Shown here one piece after another: positions 1-5,618 of a DNA stretch of 6,153 nt. Under the pieces are notes generated by a model, which was not told where the DNA came from, did no database searches, and saw only the letters and a program-made list of their open reading frames with translations. The first letter of the stretch is position 1, and each line of letters begins with the position of its first letter. The DNA comes from JBFHDX01 sp041584475 (GTDB taxonomy: Bacteria; Pseudomonadota; Alphaproteobacteria; UBA8366; JADFVY01), in NCBI GenBank assembly GCA_041584475.1, contig JBFHDX010000166.1, forward strand, positions 1 to 6,153. Direction: 5' to 3'. A program made the position numbers and the translations under genes.

Positions 1-212
1 CGGATCAGCGTTTTCGAGGGCACGCAACCGACATTGACGCAGGTGCCTCCGATCGTGCCGTGACCGATCAGCGCCACCCGCGCGCCCAGTTCGGCGCCCG
101 TTATCGCCGCTGAAAACCCGGCCGAGCCGGCGCCGATGACGGCGAGGTCGAAGCCGCCGCCGATGGCATCGTCCGGATCGGTGCGGCTGAGCTTGCGTGG
201 ACCCGTGTTCAC
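1..212 (-). CDS. merA: Mercuric reductase MerA, N-terminal fragment (gene runs off the left edge)
   Basis: MerA is the cytosolic flavoprotein that reduces Hg(II) to volatile Hg(0) with NADPH. Only the first 70 codons are visible. After about 20 poorly conserved residues comes the FAD-binding Rossmann motif GAGSAG (residues 27-32), then the redox-active disulphide motif GGTCVNVGCVPSK (55-67) with the cysteine pair C58/C63. That motif is typical of MerA within the pyridine nucleotide-disulphide oxidoreductases. The start is a GTG at 212-210 that overlaps the merF stop as GTGA, so translation is probably coupled to merF. The flavin motif follows almost at once, so the N-terminal HMA metal-binding domain (NmerA) of many MerA proteins is absent. 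Another family member, such as a dihydrolipoamide dehydrogenase-like enzyme, is possible, but the motif plus merF and merR context make MerA by far the best call. Confidence 0.92.
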   Translation of the reverse strand, partial: MNTGPRKLSRTDPDDAIGGGFDLAVIGAGSAGFSAAITGAELGARVALIGHGTIGGTCVNVGCVPSKTLI

Positions 213-466
213 GGGCGGGACTCCGGCGCCGCTTCACCTGCAGCGCTGCATTCGTCTGCGTTCCGTTTGCGCAGATAGAGCCCGTACAGCAGAAGTCCGA
301 GGAACCCGCCCAGCGCCGGGAACAGGATCAGGTCGAGCCACCATCCGACGAGCGCGGACAGCCCGAATGCGCCAAGTGCGATCACCAGGACCGGCGTGAA
401 GCAGCACAACGCCGTCACGACCGCGCCGACGCTGCCCAGCCCGATGAACTTGTTTCCTCGTGTCAT
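209..466 (-). CDS. merF: Mercuric ion transporter MerF
   Basis: This is an 85-residue inner-membrane protein that carries Hg(II) into the cytoplasm for reduction by MerA. It has two hydrophobic segments, about residues 10-40 and 44-65, and the first carries the vicinal cysteine pair C21-C22 in the sequence ALCCFTPVLVI, the hallmark of MerF. The length matches the family (about 80 aa) and is shorter than three-helix MerT (about 116 aa). The ATG at 466 was chosen over an in-frame ATG at 523 because a GGAGAG ribosome site lies about 8 nt upstream, and because 523 would lie inside the mer promoter. The second cysteine pair that MerF usually has after helix 2 is reduced to one cysteine here (C73, followed by Ser). 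It is the first gene after the mer promoter and overlaps merA by 4 nt. No merT or merP is visible. Confidence 0.93.
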   Translation of the reverse strand: MTRGNKFIGLGSVGAVVTALCCFTPVLVIALGAFGLSALVGWWLDLILFPALGGFLGLLLYGLYLRKRNADECSAAGEAAPESRP

Positions 467-503
467 CCGTACTCTCCAGCCTTTTTGCCCATTGCCGCGT
501 GCT

Positions 504-534
504 AGAATGCACCCTGTAGCCACTACAGGTTCAA
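504..534 (-). promoter_or_regulatory. mer operator/promoter (MerR-type, 19-bp spacer)
   Basis: Reading leftward, the -35 element TTGAAC (534-529) and a -10 element CATTCT (509-504) are separated by 19 bp. This overlong spacer is the signature of promoters activated by MerR-type DNA distortion. The spacer region holds a perfect dyad, CCTGTAG-N3-CTACAGG (513-529), which is the expected MerR dimer site. The predicted transcript starts near 498 and gives a leader of about 32 nt to the merF ATG. On the other strand, TGCTAGAAT (500-508) looks like an extended -10 for merR, so the same MerR dimer would also cover or overlap the merR promoter and allow autoregulation. The element positions are read directly; the activity is inferred from the family. 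Confidence 0.88.
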
Positions 535-546
535 GGGGATGCGGCG

Positions 547-951
547 ATGACGGCGTTCACGATCGGGAGAGCGGCGCAGCACAGCGGCGTCAACGTCGAG
601 ACGATCCGCTACTACGAGCGCATCGGCATCGTCCCGGCGCCACCGCGCACCGTTGGCGGCCAGCGCCGCTATGGCCAGGAGCATCTGCGCCGGCTCGCCT
701 TTGTGCGGCGCTGCCGCGAACTCGGATTCTCGCTCGGCGAGGTGCGGGCCCTGCTGCAGCTGGTCGACGGCCGAGCCTACAGCTGCGACGAGGTACGCGA
801 CGTGGCGCTGCGCCATCTCGACGCGGTGCGCCGCCGGATCATCGACTTGCAGGCAATGGAGAAAGCCCTCGATGAAATGGTGTCGCGCTGTGACGGCGGC
901 AGCGTGCCGGAATGTCCAATCATCGATGCGCTGTTCGCGGCGAACGGCTGA
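547..951 (+). CDS. merR: Mercury-responsive transcriptional regulator MerR
   Basis: This 134-residue dimeric regulator holds the mer promoter and, on binding Hg(II), distorts the DNA to activate it. An N-terminal winged helix-turn-helix (about residues 3-70) includes VNVETIRYYERIG and QRRYGQEHLRRL, typical of the MerR family, followed by a dimerisation helix (about 78-112). The three Hg(II)-ligand cysteines are present: C80 (in SCDEV), C115 (SRC) and C123 (ECPII). Their spacing of 35 and 8 residues is close to the 35 and 9 of C82/C117/C126 in Tn501 MerR. These three distinguish it from CueR and ZntR. An additional C56 lies in the DNA-binding half. The ATG at 547 follows AAGGGG (533-538) at 8 nt. 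It is divergent from merF-merA and convergent with the hemerythrin-like gene. Confidence 0.95.
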   Translation: MTAFTIGRAAQHSGVNVETIRYYERIGIVPAPPRTVGGQRRYGQEHLRRLAFVRRCRELGFSLGEVRALLQLVDGRAYSCDEVRDVALRHLDAVRRRIIDLQAMEKALDEMVSRCDGGSVPECPIIDALFAANG

Positions 952-1043
952 GGCGTGGGCGCTGCGGCGGGCGCCGGGTATGGCGCATCAAGGGCGGCGC
1001 GGCGGCGCACGCCTCGCACCGCAATCGCCGCGCCTGCCCGGCC
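952..1043. other. Convergent intergenic spacer with a GC-rich inverted repeat
   Basis: This 92-nt gap separates the stop codons of merR (rightward) and the hemerythrin-like gene (leftward). It contains a perfect 9-bp inverted repeat, GGCGCGGCG (996-1004) and CGCCGCGCC (1026-1034), with a 21-nt loop. It could help end transcription from both sides. It has no T-tract on either strand and such repeats are common by chance in sequence this GC-rich, so it is not called a terminator. Confidence 0.3.
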
Positions 1044-1607
1044 TCAGGTCTCCTCGACGATTCGCGCCAGCGCGTCGATGTCGTTGCGCAACGCGCGGAA
1101 ATGCTCCGCGACCCGTCGACCGAACAGAGGGTCTTCGCGATCGCCGACACTGGCGTCGATCTCGGCCCAGTCCTCGGCGGCAAGCATCCGCTCCGCCGCG
1201 GGGAAGATATCGCGCTCCTCGCGCTTCATGTGCTGGCGATAGCTGCGGACGAACTCCGCGACCAGTTCCTGCACCTTGGCCCGATCGATCAGCTCTTCCG
1301 CCAAGATCTCGCGCAGGATCTCCGAAAGCGTCCGCGTCGTCCCGGCGAGAATCTCGTGCTCCTGTTCGAGATCGCCGATCGCCTTTGCGAGCTTGCTGTC
1401 ACGCCGCTTCAGCACGCGATAGATCAGGTCTTCGCGCGGATGATGTACGGCATCCGGGTAATCGAGGAAGTAGTCGATCACCTTGCGAAGCAGATCATAG
1501 TCGGGCCGCTCGCCGCTCGCGAACACCGCCACCTGACGGTCGAGAAGCTGCAGGAGTCTGGCGATGTCGGCGTGCTCCTGACGGAGCTGACGCATGATCG
1601 CTTCCAT
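1044..1607 (-). CDS. Hemerythrin-like (HHE domain) di-iron protein
   Basis: This is a 187-residue, predominantly helical cytoplasmic protein with no signal peptide. Hemerythrin/HHE proteins use a four-helix bundle with a non-haem di-iron site to bind or sense O2, NO or iron. The ligand pattern is visible in order: H12 (QEHADI, helix 1), H55/H56 with E59 (HHPREDLIY, helix 2), H84 (EQEHE, helix 3), and H126 with E130 (HMKREERDIFP, helix 4). A further C-terminal stretch (about 140-187) is helical in character. The ATG at 1607 was chosen over the open frame up to 1739 because GGGGGAGAG lies just upstream, the HHE fold starts immediately, and the longer version would run through a promoter-like region. 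An FNR-like box upstream (1674-1687) suggests induction at low oxygen or by NO. The physiological ligand cannot be told from sequence. Confidence 0.88.
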   Translation of the reverse strand: MEAIMRQLRQEHADIARLLQLLDRQVAVFASGERPDYDLLRKVIDYFLDYPDAVHHPREDLIYRVLKRRDSKLAKAIGDLEQEHEILAGTTRTLSEILREILAEELIDRAKVQELVAEFVRSYRQHMKREERDIFPAAERMLAAEDWAEIDASVGDREDPLFGRRVAEHFRALRNDIDALARIVEET

Positions 1608-1645
1608 CGTGTCGCTCTCCCCCGCTGACGTTGGTCCGGCCGGTG

Positions 1646-1687
1646 ACTCTAGCGAAGCACCGGCAGCGGCGAATTGACCTGAATCAA
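1646..1687 (-). promoter_or_regulatory. Putative FNR/Anr/Dnr-dependent promoter of the hemerythrin-like gene
   Basis: The site TTGACCTGAATCAA (1674-1687) matches the FNR/Anr consensus TTGAT-N4-ATCAA at 9 of 10 fixed positions. Reading leftward, a -10-like TAGAGT occupies 1651-1646. If transcription starts at 1639, this hexamer sits at -12 to -7 and the box is centred at exactly -41.5, the geometry of class II FNR-activated promoters. The resulting leader to the ATG at 1607 would be about 32 nt. The box is nearly symmetric, so an effect on the divergent D-aminoacylase gene is possible but less well supported. Confidence 0.6.
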
Positions 1688-1771
1688 CGGCGGCGTGGCC
1701 CGCGCGGTGGTTGACGCAGGCCCGGCCGGGTGGCTCCATGGCGCGATCGAGTCACGGCAGGAGGCTCAACC

Positions 1772-3226
1772 ATGGCCGGACAGGCGACGGCCCGTTACGA
1801 CATCGCGTTTCGCCGGGCGACGATCGTCGACGGAACCGGCGCCGCCCGCGTGACGGGCGACGTCGCGGTCGATGACGGACGCATCGCCGCCGTCGGCGAT
1901 CTCGGCGCCGTCTCCGCGGCGCGCGAGATCGAGTGCGACGGACGCGTCCTCGCCCCCGGTTTCATCGACGTGCACACCCATGACGACCGCGCGCTGTTGC
2001 TCGACGGCGCGATGACTCCGAAGATCACGCAGGGCGTCACCACGGTGGTCACGGGCAATTGCGGCATCAGCCTGGCGCCGCTGCGGGCGACGCGACCGCC
2101 GCCGCCACCCCTCGACCTGATCGGTGACAGCGGCGATTACTGCTATGCCACGTTCGATGCTTATCTCGATCGGCTCGAATCGACCGGCCTGCCGCTCAAC
2201 GCGGCACCGCTGGTCGGACATTCGACGCTGCGCGTCGCGACGATGCGCGATCTCGCCCGCCCGGCCGGCGATCGCGAGATCGCGGCGATGCAGGCGACGC
2301 TGCGCGAATGCCTGGAGGCCGGCGCCGTCGGGTTCAGCAGCGGCCTCTTCTACGCGCCCGCCCGGGCAGCGCCGATGGAGGAAATGGTGGCGCTTCTCGA
2401 GGTTATGAAGGGAACGGGGGCGGTCTATGCGACGCACATGCGCGACGAATCGGACGGTGTCGCCGAGTCGCTCGCGGAATCGTTCGAGACTGCCAGGCGC
2501 GCCGGGACCGCGCTCGTCGTCTCGCATCACAAATGCGTCGGACGTAACAATTTCGGCCGCAGCAGCGAGACGCTTGCCCTGTTCGACCGCGCTAGCGAAT
2601 TGCAGGAGGTTGCGCTCGACGTCTATCCCTATACCGCGGGATCGACGGTGCTGATGGAGGATTATCTGGGCCGCGCGGATCGCATCCTGATCTCGTGGTC
2701 CGAGCCCTGCCCGGACGCGGCGGGACGGTATCTCGACGAACTGGCCGAGACGTGGCGTTGCGACGAAGCGCAGGCGATGTCGCGCCTGAAGCCGGCGGGC
2801 GCAATCTATTTCATGATGGACGAGGCCGATGTGCGCCGGATCATGGCCTCGCCGCACGGCATGATCGGATCCGACGGGCTGCCGCACGACCGCCACCCGC
2901 ACCCGCGTCTCTGGGGAGCGTTTCCGCGGGTGCTCGGCCATTACGTTCGCGAGATCGAACTGCTGAGCCTCGAGGCGGCGGTGCACAAGATGACGGGCAA
3001 GTCGGCGGCGCGCTTCGGGTTGTCCGATCGCGGCGTGATCCGGCCGGGGGCCTGCGCCGATCTCGTGCTGTTCGACGCCGAGCGCATCGCCGACCGCGCA
3101 ACCTTCGAGCGGCCCGCCGCACCTGCCGCCGGCATCGACCTCGTGCTCGTCAACGGCCAGCCCGTGCTTGACGACGGCCGACCGACCGGCCGCCTCGCGG
3201 GCCGCGTGCTGCGCCGCGCGGCCTGA
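1772..3226 (+). CDS. N-acyl-D-amino-acid deacylase (D-aminoacylase)
   Basis: This 484-residue zinc amidohydrolase should hydrolyse N-acyl-D-amino acids to a D-amino acid and a carboxylate in the cytoplasm. An N-terminal beta segment (about 10-60) leads into the TIM-barrel motif GFIDVHTHDD with H68 and H70. Then come C97 (GNCGIS, the bridging metal-ligand cysteine typical of this subfamily), H222 (ATHMRDE), H252 (SHHK) and the catalytic D368 (GSDG). These lie within one or two positions of the Alcaligenes D-aminoacylase residues as I recall them (H67, H69, C96, H220, H250, D366), and the length agrees. The C-terminal GVIRPGACADLVLFD returns to the beta domain. The ATG at 1772 has AGGAGG (1759-1764) at 7 nt; an in-frame ATG at 1730 lacks such a site. 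It is the first gene of a rightward cluster. The acyl and side-chain specificity is unknown. Confidence 0.93.
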   Translation: MAGQATARYDIAFRRATIVDGTGAARVTGDVAVDDGRIAAVGDLGAVSAAREIECDGRVLAPGFIDVHTHDDRALLLDGAMTPKITQGVTTVVTGNCGISLAPLRATRPPPPPLDLIGDSGDYCYATFDAYLDRLESTGLPLNAAPLVGHSTLRVATMRDLARPAGDREIAAMQATLRECLEAGAVGFSSGLFYAPARAAPMEEMVALLEVMKGTGAVYATHMRDESDGVAESLAESFETARRAGTALVVSHHKCVGRNNFGRSSETLALFDRASELQEVALDVYPYTAGSTVLMEDYLGRADRILISWSEPCPDAAGRYLDELAETWRCDEAQAMSRLKPAGAIYFMMDEADVRRIMASPHGMIGSDGLPHDRHPHPRLWGAFPRVLGHYVREIELLSLEAAVHKMTGKSAARFGLSDRGVIRPGACADLVLFDAERIADRATFERPAAPAAGIDLVLVNGQPVLDDGRPTGRLAGRVLRRAA

Positions 3227-3244
3227 TCGCAGCGGTCGGCAGCG

Positions 3245-3937
3245 ATGACGCCCCGCGAATTGCAGGCACGAATCCTCTATCGCGACGGGCTGGTCCTGAT
3301 CATCGACAAGCCGGCGGGCCTGCCGGTCCACGCCGGGCCGGGAGGCGGCAAGAACCTCGAGCAATTCTTCGATATGCTCCGGTTCGGTCTGCCACGGCCG
3401 CCGGCCCTGGCCCACCGGCTCGACCGCGATACCAGCGGCTGCCTCGTCCTCGGCCGGCACCCCAAGGCGCTGCGGCGTCTCGCCCGGCTATTCTCCGCCG
3501 GTGACGTGCGCAAGACCTACTGGGCGGTCGTCGAGGGCGTGCCGGCACAGGCCGCGGGGCGAATCGAGCTGCCGCTCGCGAAGGTCTCCACTCGTTCAGG
3601 AGGCTGGCGCATGGTGGTCGATGCGGGGCGCGGCAGGGCGGCGATCACCGACTATCGCGTGATGGGTCGATCGGACGGGCTGACCTGGCTGGAGCTCCGA
3701 CCCCTTACGGGACGGACGCACCAGATCCGCGTCCATTGCCGCGAGATCGGCTGCCCTGTGCTCGGCGATCCGGTATACGGCAGCGCCGGCGGCGACCGGT
3801 CGACGCCGCTGCATCTGCACTCGCGTGCCGTCTCGCTGCCGCTCTATCCGAAGAAGGATCCGATCATGGCGGTCGCCCCGCCGCCCCGGCACATGCATGA
3901 CGCGCTGCGTGCATGCGGATGGGTCGATAATGTCTGA
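3245..3937 (+). CDS. RluA-family RNA pseudouridine synthase
   Basis: This 230-residue enzyme converts specific uridines in rRNA or tRNA to pseudouridine. The opening RDGLVLIIDKPAGLPVHAG (13-31) and the catalytic motif HRLDRDTSG (57-65), with D60 as the nucleophile, define the RluA/RluC/RluD group. GRTHQIRVH (156-164) and GCPVLGDPVYG (169-179) complete the conserved core. No N-terminal S4 RNA-binding domain is present, as in RluA and TruC but unlike RluC and RluD. The target base cannot be assigned from sequence. The start is 18 nt after the D-aminoacylase stop and has no clear Shine-Dalgarno site, so reinitiation after the upstream gene is plausible. The end overlaps or nearly abuts the next small gene. 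Confidence 0.93.
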   Translation: MTPRELQARILYRDGLVLIIDKPAGLPVHAGPGGGKNLEQFFDMLRFGLPRPPALAHRLDRDTSGCLVLGRHPKALRRLARLFSAGDVRKTYWAVVEGVPAQAAGRIELPLAKVSTRSGGWRMVVDAGRGRAAITDYRVMGRSDGLTWLELRPLTGRTHQIRVHCREIGCPVLGDPVYGSAGGDRSTPLHLHSRAVSLPLYPKKDPIMAVAPPPRHMHDALRACGWVDNV

Positions 3938-3959
3938 CGGCGCGTGGATGGAGGTCCCG

Positions 3960-4193
3960 ATGCCGGGAAAACGCTATGTCCTGCCGAAACGGTTCACCGT
4001 CTCCCTGTCCGACGCCGCCTATGCGCGGTTGCGGGCGCTCAATGGCGAGTACGGGCTCGGCAACAACTACCTCCTGACCGTGCTGCTCGAGAATCTCGAC
4101 GACATCGCCACGCCGGCATCGCTGGCCTCGGCGTTCCGCAAATTCATCGCTGAATACGGCGCGCCAGCGACAAGGCCGGGCGCACGGGAGTAG
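3960..4193 (+). CDS. Small hypothetical protein, possibly ribbon-helix-helix-like
   Basis: I do not recognise this gene with certainty. It encodes 77 residues from the ATG at 3960, which has GGAGG (3950-3954) 5 nt upstream. An in-frame ATG at 3930 would give 87 residues and overlap the end of the pseudouridine synthase gene by 8 nt (ATGTCTGA); it lacks a ribosome site but could be used by coupling. The segment KRFTVSLSDAAYARLRAL (about 10-27), a glycine-rich turn (GLGNN) and a following helix resemble the strand-helix-helix layout of CopG/Arc-type DNA-binding proteins. A second helical segment follows, and the tail looks disordered. Close packing with the upstream genes implies cotranscription. 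A role in regulation or RNA binding is a guess from shape only. Confidence 0.7.
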   Translation: MPGKRYVLPKRFTVSLSDAAYARLRALNGEYGLGNNYLLTVLLENLDDIATPASLASAFRKFIAEYGAPATRPGARE

Positions 4194-4354
4194 GCGGGGC
4201 CGCGGCCGCCGCTTCCGCCTCGCCCGGCCTAGTACGTCATCCGCTTACGTGGAATCGGCACCAGCCCGCTGCCCCACCCGGCCACCCAACGGTACCGTAT
4301 GCTGTGGGTGCCCGGGTGGGGGAGCGGGCTGGAGCGAACTGATCCGATAATGCG
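4194..4354. other. Convergent intergenic region
   Basis: This 161-nt gap lies between the stop of the small rightward gene and the stop of the leftward propeller gene. No convincing gene is seen on either strand. It is dominated by the long inverted repeat at 4261-4332, listed separately. The remaining 4194-4260 is GC-rich and shows no other structure I can support. Confidence 0.7.
4261..4332. repeat. Long imperfect inverted repeat (27-bp arms, 18-nt loop)
   Basis: The left arm at 4261-4287 (beginning CCAGCCCGCT) and the right arm at 4306-4332 (ending AGCGGGCTGG) are complementary at 25 of 27 positions. They are separated by 18 nt that contain a second, perfect 10-bp palindrome, ACGGTACCGT (4289-4298). 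The element lies between convergent genes, 22 nt past the end of the leftward propeller gene and 67 nt past the end of the rightward small gene. It would form a very stable hairpin in RNA from either strand. No T-tract follows on either side, so it is not a textbook intrinsic terminator. It may be a bidirectional 3'-end structure or one copy of a dispersed palindromic repeat or MITE. The symmetry is read directly; the role is inferred. Confidence 0.85.
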
Positions 4355-5578
4355 CTAGGGGATCGCGCCGAAGATGCGCCGCGTGCGGCGATCGCCGCCG
4401 CGTCCGTCCTCCCACACGACGAGGAACGAATCACTGGCAGGGTTGAAGGCGGGAACCGGTGATCGCCTCAGGCCGGAAGCCTGCGGCTCCGATATCGCGA
4501 ACGCATCCGAGAGGTCGCCCCGGATCGAGACGTACCGGCCGAGAATCCTCATATCCGGCGTCTCCGGATTCGGTCGCCTCTCGTACCAGACGACCAGGAA
4601 GCGGCGCCGGCTGGAATCATAGGCGACGGTTGCCGCCTGCTGGCTGGCCGGCCCGCCGGCGATCGCGAGGGCCCGGCCTCCGAAGCCGACCGTCGCGCCG
4701 TCGAATAGCGCGGCCGCGATATCCGCCCCGTGTTCCGGCGGAACGTCCTTCACGCTCCAGGCAACCAGAAAGACGTCGTCCTGCGGCGCGTAGGCAGCCG
4801 CCAGCAGCGGCGCCGGCTGCGGATCGCCGTTGTCGGCCAGCACGACTCGCGGTTCCGCCTCGTCGGCCCCGGCATCGACTAGGCTTGCGCTGGTCGTCGC
4901 GTCGTCGCTGTCCCACCATATGACGAGGAAGCGGTCACCGTTCGGGTCGAAAACGACGGATGGGCGCAGCTGGTCGCCACCGGTATCGGCGAGCGTGAAT
5001 GCCGGTCCGACGGGGTTGCCGTCCGAGCCGACGCGCCGGCCGCGGATCCGATCCGCGATGTGGCCCTGCTCGGTCCACACGACGAGGAACTGGCCGCGCA
5101 CGGGATCGAGCGCAACGGCCGGGAATTTCTGCGATACCCGCTCCTGCGCAATTGGGAATTCGTCGCCTTCCGGCGTGCCTTGGGCCGAGACAAAGCGTCC
5201 GTAGATATCTGACTCGACCGTCTGTGCGTTCCGCCAGTCCGTCCACACGACGAGGAACCGGTTTCGCGTCGGGTCGAATGCGGGCGCGGCGAATGCCTGG
5301 CCGCGTGCCGCTTCGACAATCGCGAATTCCGGCGAGGTCGGCGTCCCGTCCGCGCCCAGTATCCGTCCGTAGATATCGAGCCCCGAGGCGCGGTTCCGGT
5401 CGTCGTTCCAGGTCACGAGGAACCGCCCGCCGCGGGTATCGGCCGCCAGCATCGGCGAGCCCTGCACGGAGGCCGTCCCGGTCACCGCGAACTCCGCCGC
5501 CGTGCCTACCGGCGCGAACCATGCGCCGCCCGCCAGCAGCAGCGCGGCGACGGCTCCGGGCGTCCTCAGATCCGCCAT
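4355..5578 (-). CDS. Exported seven-repeat protein, probable seven-bladed beta-propeller
   Basis: This is a 407-residue protein of unknown specific function. Residues 1-28 look like a Sec signal peptide (short charged start, hydrophobic AVAALLLAGGAWFA, then a likely cut after GTAA), so the mature protein should be periplasmic or outside the cell. The mature part has seven repeats with the core strand FLV[TVIA]W beginning at residues 53, 108, 164, 217, 270, 327 and 385, spaced 53-58 residues. They often end in DIYGR or a variant, a G-rich turn and an EFxI-type strand. Seven such units fit a beta-propeller. The frame stays open up to 5755, but that region overlaps the upstream cytochrome gene, so the ATG at 5578 before the signal peptide was chosen; its ribosome site is weak and coupling is likely. 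It starts 40 nt after the multiheme cytochrome gene, suggesting a shared operon and possibly a shared complex. Confidence 0.85.
   Translation of the reverse strand: MADLRTPGAVAALLLAGGAWFAPVGTAAEFAVTGTASVQGSPMLAADTRGGRFLVTWNDDRNRASGLDIYGRILGADGTPTSPEFAIVEAARGQAFAAPAFDPTRNRFLVVWTDWRNAQTVESDIYGRFVSAQGTPEGDEFPIAQERVSQKFPAVALDPVRGQFLVVWTEQGHIADRIRGRRVGSDGNPVGPAFTLADTGGDQLRPSVVFDPNGDRFLVIWWDSDDATTSASLVDAGADEAEPRVVLADNGDPQPAPLLAAAYAPQDDVFLVAWSVKDVPPEHGADIAAALFDGATVGFGGRALAIAGGPASQQAATVAYDSSRRRFLVVWYERRPNPETPDMRILGRYVSIRGDLSDAFAISEPQASGLRRSPVPAFNPASDSFLVVWEDGRGGDRRTRRIFGAIP
4412..5257 (-). repeat. Identical 15-bp repeat within the propeller gene (three copies)
   Basis: The 15-mer CCACACGACGAGGAA occurs unchanged at 4412-4426, 5075-5089 and 5243-5257. 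On the coding strand it reads FLVVW with identical codons in repeat units 7, 3 and 2. Near-identical versions occur in the other units. A second exact match, CGTCCGTAGATATC, marks the DIYGR segment of units 1 and 2 (near 5364 and 5197). Identical codons across units suggest internal duplication or gene conversion, although strong codon bias contributes. Confidence 0.8.
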
Positions 5579-5618
5579 GTTCCGGCCCACCGCATAGCAA
5601 CCGCCTGTCTGGTCGCCG

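Noticed and set aside
209..523. MerT identity for the small membrane protein
   Set aside because: Only two hydrophobic segments and 85 residues are present, which fits MerF and not the longer three-helix MerT.
653..1628. Long plus-strand open frames opposite the hemerythrin-like gene and overlapping merR
   Set aside because: They overlap well-supported MerR and HHE genes in other frames and read as Arg/Ala/Ser-rich shadow translations.
1608..1739. N-terminal extension of the hemerythrin-like protein up to an ATG at 1739
   Set aside because: It would run through the FNR-like box and predicted promoter, and the HHE ligand pattern starts right after the ATG at 1607, which has a strong ribosome site.
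1711..1739. TTGACG (1711-1716) as a -35 for the D-aminoacylase gene
   Set aside because: No acceptable -10 is found 16-18 nt downstream (the sequence there is CTCCAT or similar), so a promoter cannot be supported.
1730..1771. Upstream in-frame ATG for the D-aminoacylase
   Set aside because: It lacks a ribosome site and adds 14 residues not expected in the family, whereas the ATG at 1772 has AGGAGG at 7 nt.
1766..3460. A 564-codon open frame on the minus strand opposite the D-aminoacylase and the start of the pseudouridine synthase
   Set aside because: The plus-strand proteins have complete family motifs. The antisense product is low-complexity, Arg-, Asp- and Ala-rich with no recognisable motif, as expected from a high-GC shadow frame.
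4261..4332. Classical rho-independent terminator
   Set aside because: The stem is strong, but no T-tract follows on either strand, so it is listed as an inverted repeat of uncertain role.
4237..4434. A 65-codon minus-strand open frame across the inverted repeat
   Set aside because: It overlaps the end of the propeller gene in another frame, lacks a ribosome site, and its sequence simply reflects the palindromic arms.
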